In this document: piece by piece, positions 1-7,480 of the stretch
Layout: each line of letters opens with the position of its first letter
Position numbering within the stretch: position 1 is the first letter of the stretch
NCBI GenBank assembly: GCA_041917755.1
Contig: JAYRWY010000008.1
Span: 1 to 45,656, forward strand
DNA: 45,656 nt
Reading direction: 5' to 3'
Origin: RGZA01 sp041917755
GTDB taxonomy: Bacteria; Pseudomonadota; Alphaproteobacteria; UBA9219; RGZA01
Program-made: the position numbers and the translations under genes
The notes under the pieces: model-generated
Told to the model about the DNA's origin: nothing
Seen by the model: the letters and a program-made list of their open reading frames with translations, nothing else
Database searches by the model: none

Positions 1-512
1 TTGACCAGCATCGTTACCGGTAGGCCACGTTGAACTTTGAACTGGTTATAAATTCCTTGTTTAGCCTTATCGACCACTTCCTGCGATAAATCGGTACCGA
101 TAATTTCAATGTGCCAGCCCTGCATTTTGGCGGCTTCTTCAGTTAAAATCATAGCCAAGGAATAGGCTTCCTGACCTGTACTGGATGCAGCAGACCAGAT
201 ACGTAGCGATTTTTTGGCGGCGCGAGCCTTTAGAAGATGTGGCAACACCACCTGACGGAATTGATCAAACGGCTTTTGGTCACGAAAGAAGAAGGTTTCG
301 TTCGTGGTCATGGCTTCGGTAATGGCGTCCATCACCTTTTCATCGCGTTTGGTGCGCAACGAATTTGCCAGTTCTTCCAAATCTTTCAGATTAAGTTTGC
401 GGGCAACCGGCATCAGGCGGGATTCCAGCAAATATGCTTTTTCCGATGTCAGCACGAGGCCAGAGCGTTTTTTAACAAGTTCGGAGAATAATTCGAAATC
501 TTCTTTTTTCAT
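1..512 (-). CDS. cheR: Chemotaxis protein methyltransferase CheR (partial, 3' end beyond window)
   Basis: CheR transfers methyl groups from S-adenosylmethionine to glutamates on chemoreceptors in the cytoplasm, opposing CheB. About 170 residues are visible, read by me on the minus strand. The N-terminal all-helical CheR region is followed by the family hallmark TNETFFFRD, then the SAM-binding stretch IWSAASSTGQEAYSLA. The C-terminal part of the methyltransferase fold lies beyond position 1. The start ATG (510-512) overlaps the cheB stop codon as ATGA, which implies translational coupling. Family identity is firm; the missing part prevents a check of the full SAM pocket. Confidence 0.93.
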   Translation of the reverse strand, partial: MKKEDFELFSELVKKRSGLVLTSEKAYLLESRLMPVARKLNLKDLEELANSLRTKRDEKVMDAITEAMTTNETFFFRDQKPFDQFRQVVLPHLLKARAAKKSLRIWSAASSTGQEAYSLAMILTEEAAKMQGWHIEIIGTDLSQEVVDKAKQGIYNQFKVQRGLPVTMLV

Positions 513-1693
513 TCTGGCTGCCCCTTGCGTGCGATGCGGGCAATCATGGGGCCCATTTCATCAAGAGGCACAACAGCATGGCACAGGCCCGACTGAGCAA
601 CTGCCGCGGGCATACCCCATACAACAGAACTCGCTTCATCTTGTGCAATCATGGACGCTCCAGCTTCGATGGCGCGCATCGCGCCCTTTTGTCCATCAAC
701 ACCCATACCAGTTAAAATGGCGATAAACAGCTTATTACCATAATATGCGGATAGGCTACGTAACATTGGGTCGACAGCAGGGCGACAGAAATTTTCAGGC
801 GGATTTTGATTAAGGCGAATGACTGCATTCGCGCCATCCGCTTCTACCGTCATGTGATAATCGCCCGGCGCAAGATAAATGGTGCGTTCTTCTACGCGCA
901 TGCCATCCTTGGCTTCAAGGCATGGGGATGCACCATAATCGGTGATATGTGTAGCCATAATCGTCAGGAATGATGGCGGCATATGTTGGGTGATAAAAAT
1001 TGGCTGTGTGACATCTTTTAGATGCGGAATTATTTTTGATAATGCCTCTGGGCCACCAGTGGATGATCCAATGGCAATGGCTGATGGCCTCGGGATAGCG
1101 CCTGTGCGCAGAATAATCTGTTTTGGAACTGGAAGTTTTAGTAAGCGTGCCGGCTGCTGCTTTTTTGCGGTCGCCTGCCCTGTTGCTGGCCCGCGTTTTT
1201 TACGCTTCCCATCGCCCCAGTTTTTGATTTTAGCAAGCAAATCGTCCTGAAAACCGGACGTTGCAGTTGCAAAAGTTTTTCCGCTGGGTTTGGTGATAAA
1301 ATCAACTGCACCAAGTTCAAGTGCCCGAACACATTGGCGGGATTGTTCATCTGAAGCCGACGTAATCATGATGATTTTCAAATCCGGCTTTGAGCTAAGC
1401 AGGTTTGGAATAGCAGTCATGCCATCCATCACCGGCATTTGAATATCCAGCAATACCACATCGACATCATATAAATTCAGTTGGCCGAGCGCGCTTGCCC
1501 CATCCACAGCAGATGCCACGACATTGATATCCTTGTCATCACCCAGGATACGCTTAATCAGGCTGCGCATGACGGCTGAGTCATCAACCACCAGAACATT
1601 GATAGGATTTTGTGGTGAGGATGTGGGTTCCATGTCGTCGATAAACGGTTCGATAGGCCGTGAAAATGTTAAAGCATTCATCAGTGGCTTCAT
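509..1693 (-). CDS. cheB: Protein-glutamate methylesterase/glutaminase CheB
   Basis: CheB removes methyl groups from (and deamidates) chemoreceptors and is activated by phosphorylation. A receiver domain occupies about residues 32-140, with the phospho-acceptor Asp83 in LLDIQMP and the conserved Lys in ITKPS. A linker rich in Lys, Arg and Gln (about 155-190) leads to the methylesterase domain. Its catalytic triad is visible as Ser211 (GSSTGG), His237 (TQHMP) and Asp333 (GMGVDG). The first ATG (1693) lies 3 bases past the cheY stop; internal ATGs at 1681 and 1633 are alternatives, because the receiver domain starts only near residue 32. It sits between cheY and cheR in one transcription unit. 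Confidence 0.95.
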   Translation of the reverse strand: MKPLMNALTFSRPIEPFIDDMEPTSSPQNPINVLVVDDSAVMRSLIKRILGDDKDINVVASAVDGASALGQLNLYDVDVVLLDIQMPVMDGMTAIPNLLSSKPDLKIIMITSASDEQSRQCVRALELGAVDFITKPSGKTFATATSGFQDDLLAKIKNWGDGKRKKRGPATGQATAKKQQPARLLKLPVPKQIILRTGAIPRPSAIAIGSSTGGPEALSKIIPHLKDVTQPIFITQHMPPSFLTIMATHITDYGASPCLEAKDGMRVEERTIYLAPGDYHMTVEADGANAVIRLNQNPPENFCRPAVDPMLRSLSAYYGNKLFIAILTGMGVDGQKGAMRAIEAGASMIAQDEASSVVWGMPAAVAQSGLCHAVVPLDEMGPMIARIARKGQPE

Positions 1694-1696
1694 GAT

Positions 1697-2074
1697 TTAG
1701 GTGTTTTCTATCAAGCCCAACATTTGTAACTTCGATTTGATAATATCGCTGTCGAACGGTTTCATAATATATTCATTCGCACCGGCGGCCATGCCTTCCT
1801 GGATGTGCGAAAAATCATTTTCAGTTGTGCAGAAGATAACCTGCGGGGTGTCGCCTTTGGGCATGGTGCGCAGCTTGCGCAAAAATTCGATACCGCTCAT
1901 CACCGGCATATTCCAATCAAGAATAATGACGTAGGGCATTTCTTTTTCACAAGCGGTGACGGCTTCCTGACCGTTTTCCGCTTCAATACATTTGAAGCCT
2001 AGTCCGTCCATGATGGTACAGGTAACGCGGCGGATTACGCGGCTGTCTTCAACGATTAAGCACGTCTTACTCAT
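1697..2074 (-). CDS. cheY: Single-domain response regulator CheY
   Basis: This is a stand-alone receiver domain that, in the CheY family, carries phosphate from CheA to the flagellar switch. In the 125-residue product the acidic pair ED near the N terminus, the phospho-acceptor Asp53 (ILDWNMP), the switch Thr (CTTEND) and the conserved Lys (IMKPF) are all present. I chose the second of two nearby ATGs because AAGGA sits 6 bases before it; the first ATG (2080) directly abuts that ribosome site. It follows chpT after about 160 bases and precedes cheB by 3 bases. It could instead serve another kinase, since no cheA is in the window. Confidence 0.9.
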   Translation of the reverse strand: MSKTCLIVEDSRVIRRVTCTIMDGLGFKCIEAENGQEAVTACEKEMPYVIILDWNMPVMSGIEFLRKLRTMPKGDTPQVIFCTTENDFSHIQEGMAAGANEYIMKPFDSDIIKSKLQMLGLIENT

Positions 2075-2231
2075 AGGCATTCCTTATAACGCTTTACCGT
2101 AAATCCGGTCGGGGCTTGCTGTATTTAAAAGGCTTGGTTCAGCAACAAACGCAACTAAACCTTACCTTCATTTTTACGTTTAAACCTTAAGAACAGGTTA
2201 CTGCCCTGTATACTCAAGGCTTTATCAGAAA

Positions 2232-2906
2232 TTATAGGTCCACCTGTTCAATGCTTAGTTCTTTTGATTCTACTGGCATCAACACAAGGGTTAGGCGTTC
2301 GGGTGAATGTTGGTCGACAGTTATTTTAAAGCCGTAATAATCAATCATGCGTCCCATCACATAGGCATGAACCGTGCGCGGGCTGATGTCTTCGACGGCG
2401 GTTTCGCCTTTAAGTGCCAAATGCATGGCTTCGGATAGCTGCGCATGCGAACCAGCAATGGTGACTTTGACGCCAACCTTATCGGGCTCGCTTACTGTTT
2501 CGACAGTGATATCGCCGCCATGGCTGAGCACATCTTCGGCCATCATGGTCATGCACAGCACCATTTTGAGTGCACCCTTTTTTGCAGCAACTTCTGTAAA
2601 GGCCTGTTCATCACCCCATGTAAGTTTGCATTTGCTGGTAGATAGAAAATCTTTTGCAGTGTTGCGCATATCTTTTAAGGTTACGCCCTGTTCTGCGCCT
2701 GACTTACCATATGCCATCCGGAATAAACGCAACCGCTTTGCAGCTTGCTGCGCCGATGTGCTAATCAGCTTCATCGCTTCATTCACAACGGACCCGCCGA
2801 TATCCTCCACCAATTCGATACCATTATTGATAGCGCCTACCGGGCTGATCAGGTCATGGCAAATTTTCGATGAAAGAAGTTCTAGAAGGCGGATGTCGAT
2901 AAGCAT
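2232..2906 (-). CDS. chpT: Histidine phosphotransferase ChpT-like
   Basis: ChpT is the alphaproteobacterial shuttle that passes phosphate from the hybrid kinase CckA to CtrA and CpdR. The 224-residue protein begins with the diagnostic helix LLSSKICHDLISPVGAINNG, in which His17 is the phosphorylated residue. The rest (about 90-215) resembles a histidine-kinase ATPase fold without nucleotide-binding motifs, as known for ChpT. No strong Shine-Dalgarno is seen, but the helix starts so close to the ATG that a later start is unlikely. It is divergent from the NAD kinase gene and upstream of cheY-cheB-cheR, which suggests a link between cell-cycle signalling and motility. Confidence 0.88.
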   Translation of the reverse strand: MLIDIRLLELLSSKICHDLISPVGAINNGIELVEDIGGSVVNEAMKLISTSAQQAAKRLRLFRMAYGKSGAEQGVTLKDMRNTAKDFLSTSKCKLTWGDEQAFTEVAAKKGALKMVLCMTMMAEDVLSHGGDITVETVSEPDKVGVKVTIAGSHAQLSEAMHLALKGETAVEDISPRTVHAYVMGRMIDYYGFKITVDQHSPERLTLVLMPVESKELSIEQVDL

Positions 2907-3014
2907 TTGATGGGCCGGAATAAAGGAGGGATTTGGCAGGAATTAACCAAGGTAACGATTCACAGTATAAAAAAGTTAAGGACATGTTCAAACAACTCTT
3001 TTAACCTACCCCCC

Positions 3015-3782
3015 ATGCCGAAGCCCAAAATCGCCTTCCTTGCCGCGCCGACCGACATTGCCCAGCAATCGCTGGCCACGTTGACAAGCCGTTATGGAAG
3101 CGTGCCGATCGATGATGCCGATGTAATCGTCTCATTAGGCGGTGATGGATTCACGCTGCATACCCTGCACGGGATGCTGCATTGGAAAAAGCCGGTATTC
3201 GGGTTGAATTTGGGAACCTATGGCTTTCTATGTAACGAGTATTTGGAAAACGATTTAATTGAGCGTGTGGTATTGGCGCAGCCTGTTGTGCTTCATCCCC
3301 TGCTTATGGAAACCCATGATTGTAAAGGCGAGAGCAAGAAGGCCTATGCGTTCAATGAAGTATCCATGCTGCGGCAAACCCGCCAATCTGCCAAGTTGCG
3401 TATCATCGTGGATGGTATTGAACGCCTTGGTGAATTAAATGGTGATGGCGTGTTGGTGGCCACAGCCGCCGGAAGTACCGGATATAATTTATCGGTGCAT
3501 GGACCGATTATTCCGGTTGGTTCAACACTTTTGGCGCTTACCCCTATTTCGCCATTCCGCCCACGACGTTGGCGCGGCGCATTGTTGCCTGCCAAATCAG
3601 TCATTCAGGTGGATGTACAGGATTTTGAAAAACGCCCTGTGAGCGCAGTGGCCGATTTCACCGAAGTACGTGATGTAAAAAGCGTTACCATTCGCGAAGA
3701 CCGCAGCATCAGCTTGACCTTGCTGTTTGACCCCAAGCGCAACCTTGCGGAAAAGGTCATTCAAGAGCAGTTCTTGGAGTGA
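3015..3782 (+). CDS. nadK: NAD kinase
   Basis: NAD kinase phosphorylates NAD with ATP to make NADP in the cytoplasm. The 255-residue product shows the defining GGDG motif (residues 42-45, Asp44 catalytic) in SLGGDGFTLHT, and the NE motif in FNEVSML. It also has the GSTGYNLS-type Gly-rich segment and a short C-terminal beta region. The frame is open from 2907, but I start at 3015 because homologous alphaproteobacterial enzymes begin with a short PKIAF-type strand and have about 255 residues. The upstream 36 codons are not conserved-looking and cover the divergent chpT promoter area. The frame stays open in the same register beyond the TGA stop (see the next feature). Confidence 0.95.
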   Translation: MPKPKIAFLAAPTDIAQQSLATLTSRYGSVPIDDADVIVSLGGDGFTLHTLHGMLHWKKPVFGLNLGTYGFLCNEYLENDLIERVVLAQPVVLHPLLMETHDCKGESKKAYAFNEVSMLRQTRQSAKLRIIVDGIERLGELNGDGVLVATAAGSTGYNLSVHGPIIPVGSTLLALTPISPFRPRRWRGALLPAKSVIQVDVQDFEKRPVSAVADFTEVRDVKSVTIREDRSISLTLLFDPKRNLAEKVIQEQFLE

Positions 3783-3785
3783 GCC

Positions 3786-3971
3786 CTGCAATCAGATTCC
3801 AGTAAAGACCCTCGCGGCAACACATCGTTACAGAAGTTCAAAGTTATTGCAGGCTTTATCTCTGATGTGCTTCATCAGCTCAAATCTACTATACACATGA
3901 CCATTATTGGTATTGGTGGATTATTTTTGGCCGTAATTTTGGTTGTATATCTTTTACAGACTGTGAAGTAG
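3786..3971 (+). CDS. Possible small single-pass membrane protein with CTG start
   Basis: Directly behind the NAD kinase stop, in the same frame, about 61 codons remain open until TAG at 3969-3971. The N-terminal half is hydrophilic (QSDSSKDPRGN) and the C-terminal half contains a convincing membrane segment (MTIIGIGGLFLAVILVVYLL) with a short Gln-Thr-Val-Lys tail. No ATG, GTG or TTG precedes the main body, but GGAG (3776-3779) stands 6 bases before an in-frame CTG at 3786. It may be a CTG-initiated gene, a tail made by reading through TGA, or the remnant of a lost gene. I do not recognise a family. Confidence 0.3.
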   Translation: MQSDSSKDPRGNTSLQKFKVIAGFISDVLHQLKSTIHMTIIGIGGLFLAVILVVYLLQTVK

Positions 3972-3977
3972 TCATAA

Positions 3978-4094
3978 AAACCAGCCGCCAGAAAAGCCTT
4001 TAAAACCCACATTATTGGCCTTATTGGATTGCTTATATCGATAATAAGTTTTGCTGTAATCGCCTCATTTTTACTTTCAAAAGTTAGCTGCTAG
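3978..4094 (+). pseudogene. Second short hydrophobic frame, likely decayed membrane-protein remnant
   Basis: After TAG, TCA and TAA (3969-3977) the same reading frame opens again for 38 codons. It encodes a basic start (KPAARKAFK) and a hydrophobic stretch (THIIGLIGLLISIISFAVIA). There is no plausible start codon before the hydrophobic part. Its layout, basic then membrane segment beginning with H-x-I-I-G, resembles the preceding frame, so it could be a diverged, broken tandem copy. The evidence is composition only, and it may be noncoding. Confidence 0.2.
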
Positions 4095-4131
4095 AACCCT
4101 AATACATTTTTTAAGATATTAGGGATTATAC

Positions 4132-4683
4132 ATGCAGTCGCTAAAAATAAGTATCCATACACTTATGGGATTGGTTTCATCGGATGTACCATTGGCAACG
4201 GTAACAGATAAAAAATCTGGCCGTGTTTTTGAAGTTGCAGCCATCAAAGTAAATATTCCTGCGGTAACCTTGAATGGAGGTGTGGAAGCAAACACACAAC
4301 TTCCAGTTCCATTCCTTAAAACATTGCTGGCCCCGCAGCATCGACAAACCAAAGAGTGGATTACGAATTGGTCTGACGAATTTCGTATTAATGCAGAATG
4401 TATATGCGTGCGCGAAAAATTACCAAGCGGCATTGATGCGCAGGCATGGGCGGTAAGAACCCGCGACTTGACCAAGGTACAAATGAAGAAGCTGATTGCT
4501 GCCAGCGAGTTAAACAAGCCCAATTATGGACCGATTATCCCGCGTTTTGTGATGGAAGTTGGTGGGGTGCGTGATGCCAATCAAGGATTGCAGCGAGGAT
4601 ATGCGATGCGTCCTGCTGGATTTCATTTTTCATCAAAACCCGCCAAAGGTAAACGCAAAGGCGCGAAGCCCCGCCCCGCTTGA
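4132..4683 (+). CDS. Hypothetical protein, 183 aa
   Basis: I do not recognise this protein. It has 183 residues, no signal peptide and no membrane segment. The middle is mixed alpha/beta in composition, with two Cys close together (ECICVREK), and the C-terminal tail is strongly basic (KPAKGKRKGAKPRPA), which could bind nucleic acid. The start is the first ATG (4132), with no clear ribosome site before it. Its 3' end overlaps the convergent DipZ-like gene by 51 bases, which is unusual and leaves some doubt. Codon usage looks like that of its neighbours. Confidence 0.55.
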   Translation: MQSLKISIHTLMGLVSSDVPLATVTDKKSGRVFEVAAIKVNIPAVTLNGGVEANTQLPVPFLKTLLAPQHRQTKEWITNWSDEFRINAECICVREKLPSGIDAQAWAVRTRDLTKVQMKKLIAASELNKPNYGPIIPRFVMEVGGVRDANQGLQRGYAMRPAGFHFSSKPAKGKRKGAKPRPA

Positions 4684-5595
4684 TTGCAGTTCAAAAAGAC
4701 CGCCACCATTCTTTTTCAAATCTATCAGCTCGTATAGACGGTGATCGGTAATTTCAACTACGCCGTCTTTTACATCTTTGCCGCCAACATCAATGGCCGG
4801 TTTGCCATTATATAAAATCTTGGCTTTAGTTGGTTTGCCGTCGGCAGTGCCAAGCACCAAAAATACCTTGCCACCACGAAATTGCATTTTAAGTGATGCG
4901 CCTGATGCATCGCTTTGTGAAAATTCCGCATCACGTTTCCATCCGCCAGATAACATCCATTCATCTTGTTTCAATGGCTCGGCAAATGCCAGACGTTCGG
5001 CGCGGGATGTGCCCAGATAGGTTTCCGGTGTTTGATTAAGTGTATATCCATCGGGCTTATTTGGTGTTTTGGCCATGTCGCCCTTTTCATCCAATAAGGC
5101 GCGAATGGCTTTTTCGGTGACATCATAATTGCCTTCACCAAAATGGGTGTAGACGATTTGCCCTTGCTTATTAATCAGGTAATGCGCGGGCCAGTACTGG
5201 TTTGAAAATCGGTTCCATAAAAGATGGTCATTGTCCTGCACAACTGGATAATTGATTTCAAAACGTTTGATCGCTTTTTGGACATTGGCTTTATTTTTCT
5301 CAAAATCAAATTCAGGCGCATGTACACCTATGATTACGAGGCCCTTATCCTTGTATTGCTGATACCATGATTTGATGTATGGAAGTGTGCGCAGGCAATT
5401 AATGCAGGAATACGTCCAAAAATCGATTAGGACAACCTTGCCTTTGATATCATTGGAAGTGAGTGGCGGTGAATTCAGCCATTCTCCTGTAGTGGTAATG
5501 TCTGGTGCTGGAACAGGTTTTTTGAGTGGTTCTGCAAAGGCATTGCCGGCCATAGCCAGAAAAGCAATTACCAGGATGGTTGAAGATATGCGCAT
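4633..5595 (-). CDS. Exported thioredoxin-like protein, DipZ C-terminal type
   Basis: The protein resembles the extracytoplasmic half of DipZ: a TlpA/redoxin fold followed by a beta-sandwich domain. Residues 1-21 form a signal peptide (cleavage after AFA). The redox site WTYSCINC gives Cys64 and Cys67, in the DipZ-like context FWTYSCINCLR. The C-terminal domain (about 190-320) ends in AFAFTFGGF, as in DipZ. The CcdA-like membrane domain found in full-length DipZ is absent, so electrons must come from another partner. I start at 5595 because GGGGGG lies about 5 bases upstream; the longer frame to 5631 lacks this. Likely a periplasmic thiol oxidoreductase of unknown client. Confidence 0.85.
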   Translation of the reverse strand: MRISSTILVIAFLAMAGNAFAEPLKKPVPAPDITTTGEWLNSPPLTSNDIKGKVVLIDFWTYSCINCLRTLPYIKSWYQQYKDKGLVIIGVHAPEFDFEKNKANVQKAIKRFEINYPVVQDNDHLLWNRFSNQYWPAHYLINKQGQIVYTHFGEGNYDVTEKAIRALLDEKGDMAKTPNKPDGYTLNQTPETYLGTSRAERLAFAEPLKQDEWMLSGGWKRDAEFSQSDASGASLKMQFRGGKVFLVLGTADGKPTKAKILYNGKPAIDVGGKDVKDGVVEITDHRLYELIDLKKNGGGLFELQSSGAGLRAFAFTFGGF

Positions 5596-5675
5596 AAAGC
5601 CCCCCAAAAGATTGCATAATACCGGATACACCCGGTTATTCGGCTACAGCCGTGCAATGGTTACAGTGGACTGAT

Positions 5676-6938
5676 TTAGGCGAATTCGCGGAAAATCAAG
5701 CAGGCGTTGGTTCCGCCAAAGCCAAATGAATTGGACAATGCGATTTTGATGTTCTTTTCACGCGCCTTATGTGGAACAAGGTCGACGCCCTGACAATTAT
5801 CCGATGGATTATCGAGGTTCAGGGTTGGTGGCAGGATATTTTCCTTTGCCGCCATAATCGAGAAAATCGCTTCCACGCCGCCTGCTGCACCAAGCAAATG
5901 GCCGATTGCAGATTTGGTGGAGGATACGGAAATCTTATCCATAGCTGAGCCGAACAAACGCTTAATCGCACCAAGTTCAATTTCATCGCCCAGCGGGGTG
6001 GATGTGCCATGGGCGTTGATGTAATCAACATCAGATGGATTGATTTCGGCGCGCTTCATCGCCATGCGCATAGCACGGAAACCGCCATTACCATCTTCGG
6101 GCGGGGCTGTCATGTGATGGGCATCACCCGATAAGCCATAACCAATTAGTTCAGCATAAATGCGTGCGCCGCGCTTTTTAGCATGTTCCAGTTCTTCCAG
6201 AACAACTACGCCAGCGCCCTCACCCATTACAAAACCATCGCGGTCTTTGTCATAAGGGCGTGAACCTTTTTCAGGGGTATCATTAAAGCCGGTAGAAAGT
6301 GCACGAAGTGCAGCAAAGCCAGCCATGCCGATTTTGCAAACAGCGGCTTCGGTACCGCCTGCAATCATCACATCAGCATCACCAAGCGCAATGAGACGAC
6401 CCGCATCGCCAATGGCGTGTGCACCGGTTGAGCATGCGGTTACGTTTGCATGGTTAGGGCCCATGAAGCCGTATTTAATAGAAACCTGACCCGAGCAGAG
6501 ATTAATCAGGCTCATTGGGATAAAGAACGGTGAAACGCGCTTTGGTCCCTTTTCGTGCAGGGTGATTGATGTTTGGTAGATGGCTTCCAAACCGCCAATA
6601 CCCGAGCCAATCATGACGCCGGTACGTTCGCGTTCTTCATCATTGGATGGCTTCCAGCCGCTATCGGCAATGGCGTCATCGGCAGCGGTAATTCCATATA
6701 GAATGAAATCATCCATCTTCTTTTGGTCTTTTGGAACAACATGGGCATCGGCATTGAACAGGCCTTCACCAACACCGCGCGGCACTTCACCTGCGATCTG
6801 GCAGGTCAAATCACTCGCATCAAAGCGGGTGATCTTGCGGATACCGGATTTGCTTTTGGTAATACCTTCCCAATTATGGCGCATACCATAACCAAGCGGT
6901 GAAACCACACCCATTCCTGTAACAACAACGCGGCGCAT
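5676..6938 (-). CDS. fabF: Beta-ketoacyl-ACP synthase II (FabF)
   Basis: FabF condenses malonyl-ACP with acyl-ACP in fatty-acid elongation. The 420-residue protein starts MRRVVVTG, the usual FabF beginning, so I do not use the 8-codon upstream extension. The catalytic Cys169 lies in VTACSTGAH, and the two active-site His are His310 (NAHGTSTPLGD) and His347 (SAIGHLLGAAGG), with Lys342 before it. It lies downstream of acpP on the same strand, the standard pairing. A hairpin at 6962-6981 lies between the two genes. Confidence 0.96.
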   Translation of the reverse strand: MRRVVVTGMGVVSPLGYGMRHNWEGITKSKSGIRKITRFDASDLTCQIAGEVPRGVGEGLFNADAHVVPKDQKKMDDFILYGITAADDAIADSGWKPSNDEERERTGVMIGSGIGGLEAIYQTSITLHEKGPKRVSPFFIPMSLINLCSGQVSIKYGFMGPNHANVTACSTGAHAIGDAGRLIALGDADVMIAGGTEAAVCKIGMAGFAALRALSTGFNDTPEKGSRPYDKDRDGFVMGEGAGVVVLEELEHAKKRGARIYAELIGYGLSGDAHHMTAPPEDGNGGFRAMRMAMKRAEINPSDVDYINAHGTSTPLGDEIELGAIKRLFGSAMDKISVSSTKSAIGHLLGAAGGVEAIFSIMAAKENILPPTLNLDNPSDNCQGVDLVPHKAREKNIKIALSNSFGFGGTNACLIFREFA

Positions 6939-6961
6939 TTCTAATGTCCCATAAAAAGTCA

Positions 6962-6981
6962 TCCCCGCTGACGCGGGGATT
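6962..6981 (-). terminator. Hairpin between acpP and fabF, possible attenuator
   Basis: The two arms ATCCCCGC and GCGGGGAT form a perfect 8-bp, GC-rich stem with a 4-base loop (TGAC). On the minus strand the stem is followed by GACTTTTTATG, a short T run a few bases away. It lies between acpP and fabF, so it may terminate part of the transcription and yield more acpP than fabF message, which fits the high demand for ACP. It could also be an mRNA-stabilising hairpin. Confidence 0.55.
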
Positions 6982-7005
6982 TAAGCAACTTTAACTGAAT
7001 CGTTC

Positions 7006-7251
7006 TTAAGCAGCTTTTGATTTAGCACTGATGAAATCAATTGCATCTTTAACGGTCAGAATTTTTTCTGCCGCATCATCTGGAATTTCAACGCTGAATG
7101 CTTCTTCAAATGCCATCACCAATTCAACGGTATCAAGGCTGTCTGCACCCAAATCGTCAATAAAGCTGGCGTTTTCGGTGACTTTGCTTTCGTCGACACC
7201 CAAGTGTTCGACTACAATCTTTTTGACCCGTGCGGCGGTATCGCTACTCAT
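7006..7251 (-). CDS. acpP: Acyl carrier protein
   Basis: ACP carries growing acyl chains on a phosphopantetheine arm. The 81-residue acidic protein has the attachment Ser38 in LGADSLDTVELVM and the usual four-helix layout. I start at 7251 because GGAAAGG lies about 8 bases upstream and family members begin with a short helix like this; the extra 40 upstream codons are not ACP-like. It is followed by fabF and divergent from the ABC exporter gene. The leader upstream contains an inverted repeat (7292-7326). Confidence 0.97.
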   Translation of the reverse strand: MSSDTAARVKKIVVEHLGVDESKVTENASFIDDLGADSLDTVELVMAFEEAFSVEIPDDAAEKILTVKDAIDFISAKSKAA

Positions 7252-7291
7252 GGAATAACCTTTCCAGTTTGGTTTATAAAATAGAGCTAAA

Positions 7292-7326
7292 CTACCCCCT
7301 AACTTCTGTCCGACGGACCGGGGTAG
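7292..7326 (-). promoter_or_regulatory. Inverted repeat in the acpP leader
   Basis: The arms CTACCCC (7292-7298) and GGGGTAG (7320-7326) are perfectly complementary and enclose a second small palindrome, GTCCGACGGAC (7308-7318). This gives a nested stem-loop about 40-75 bases before the acpP start. There is no T run, so it is not an obvious terminator. It could be a structured 5' UTR or a regulator site in the acpP/exporter divergent region. The function is unknown. Confidence 0.45.
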
Positions 7327-7480
7327 CGAAAGTGAAGACATGATATGCGTGGCTTTTGGGGGGTTCGTCAACTGTTTTGCATATCTAAAATTAATAGTTT
7401 AAGGTTATACCGTCATTTACTTGTGGAAAAACCACAAATTCTTCCAGTTTTCCAATACGTTAAGAACGGGGTTTAGGAAT

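Noticed and set aside
2374..2910. 178-codon plus-strand open frame antisense to chpT
   Set aside because: It lies entirely opposite the well-supported chpT gene, has Ser/Thr-rich shadow-like composition and no ribosome site.
2907..3014. N-terminal extension of NAD kinase
   Set aside because: The open 36 codons before ATG 3015 do not resemble the family and occupy the divergent promoter region.
4119..4523. 134-codon minus-strand frame opposite the hypothetical gene at 4132
   Set aside because: Its composition is less protein-like, and the plus-strand frame ends in a coherent basic tail with normal codon use.
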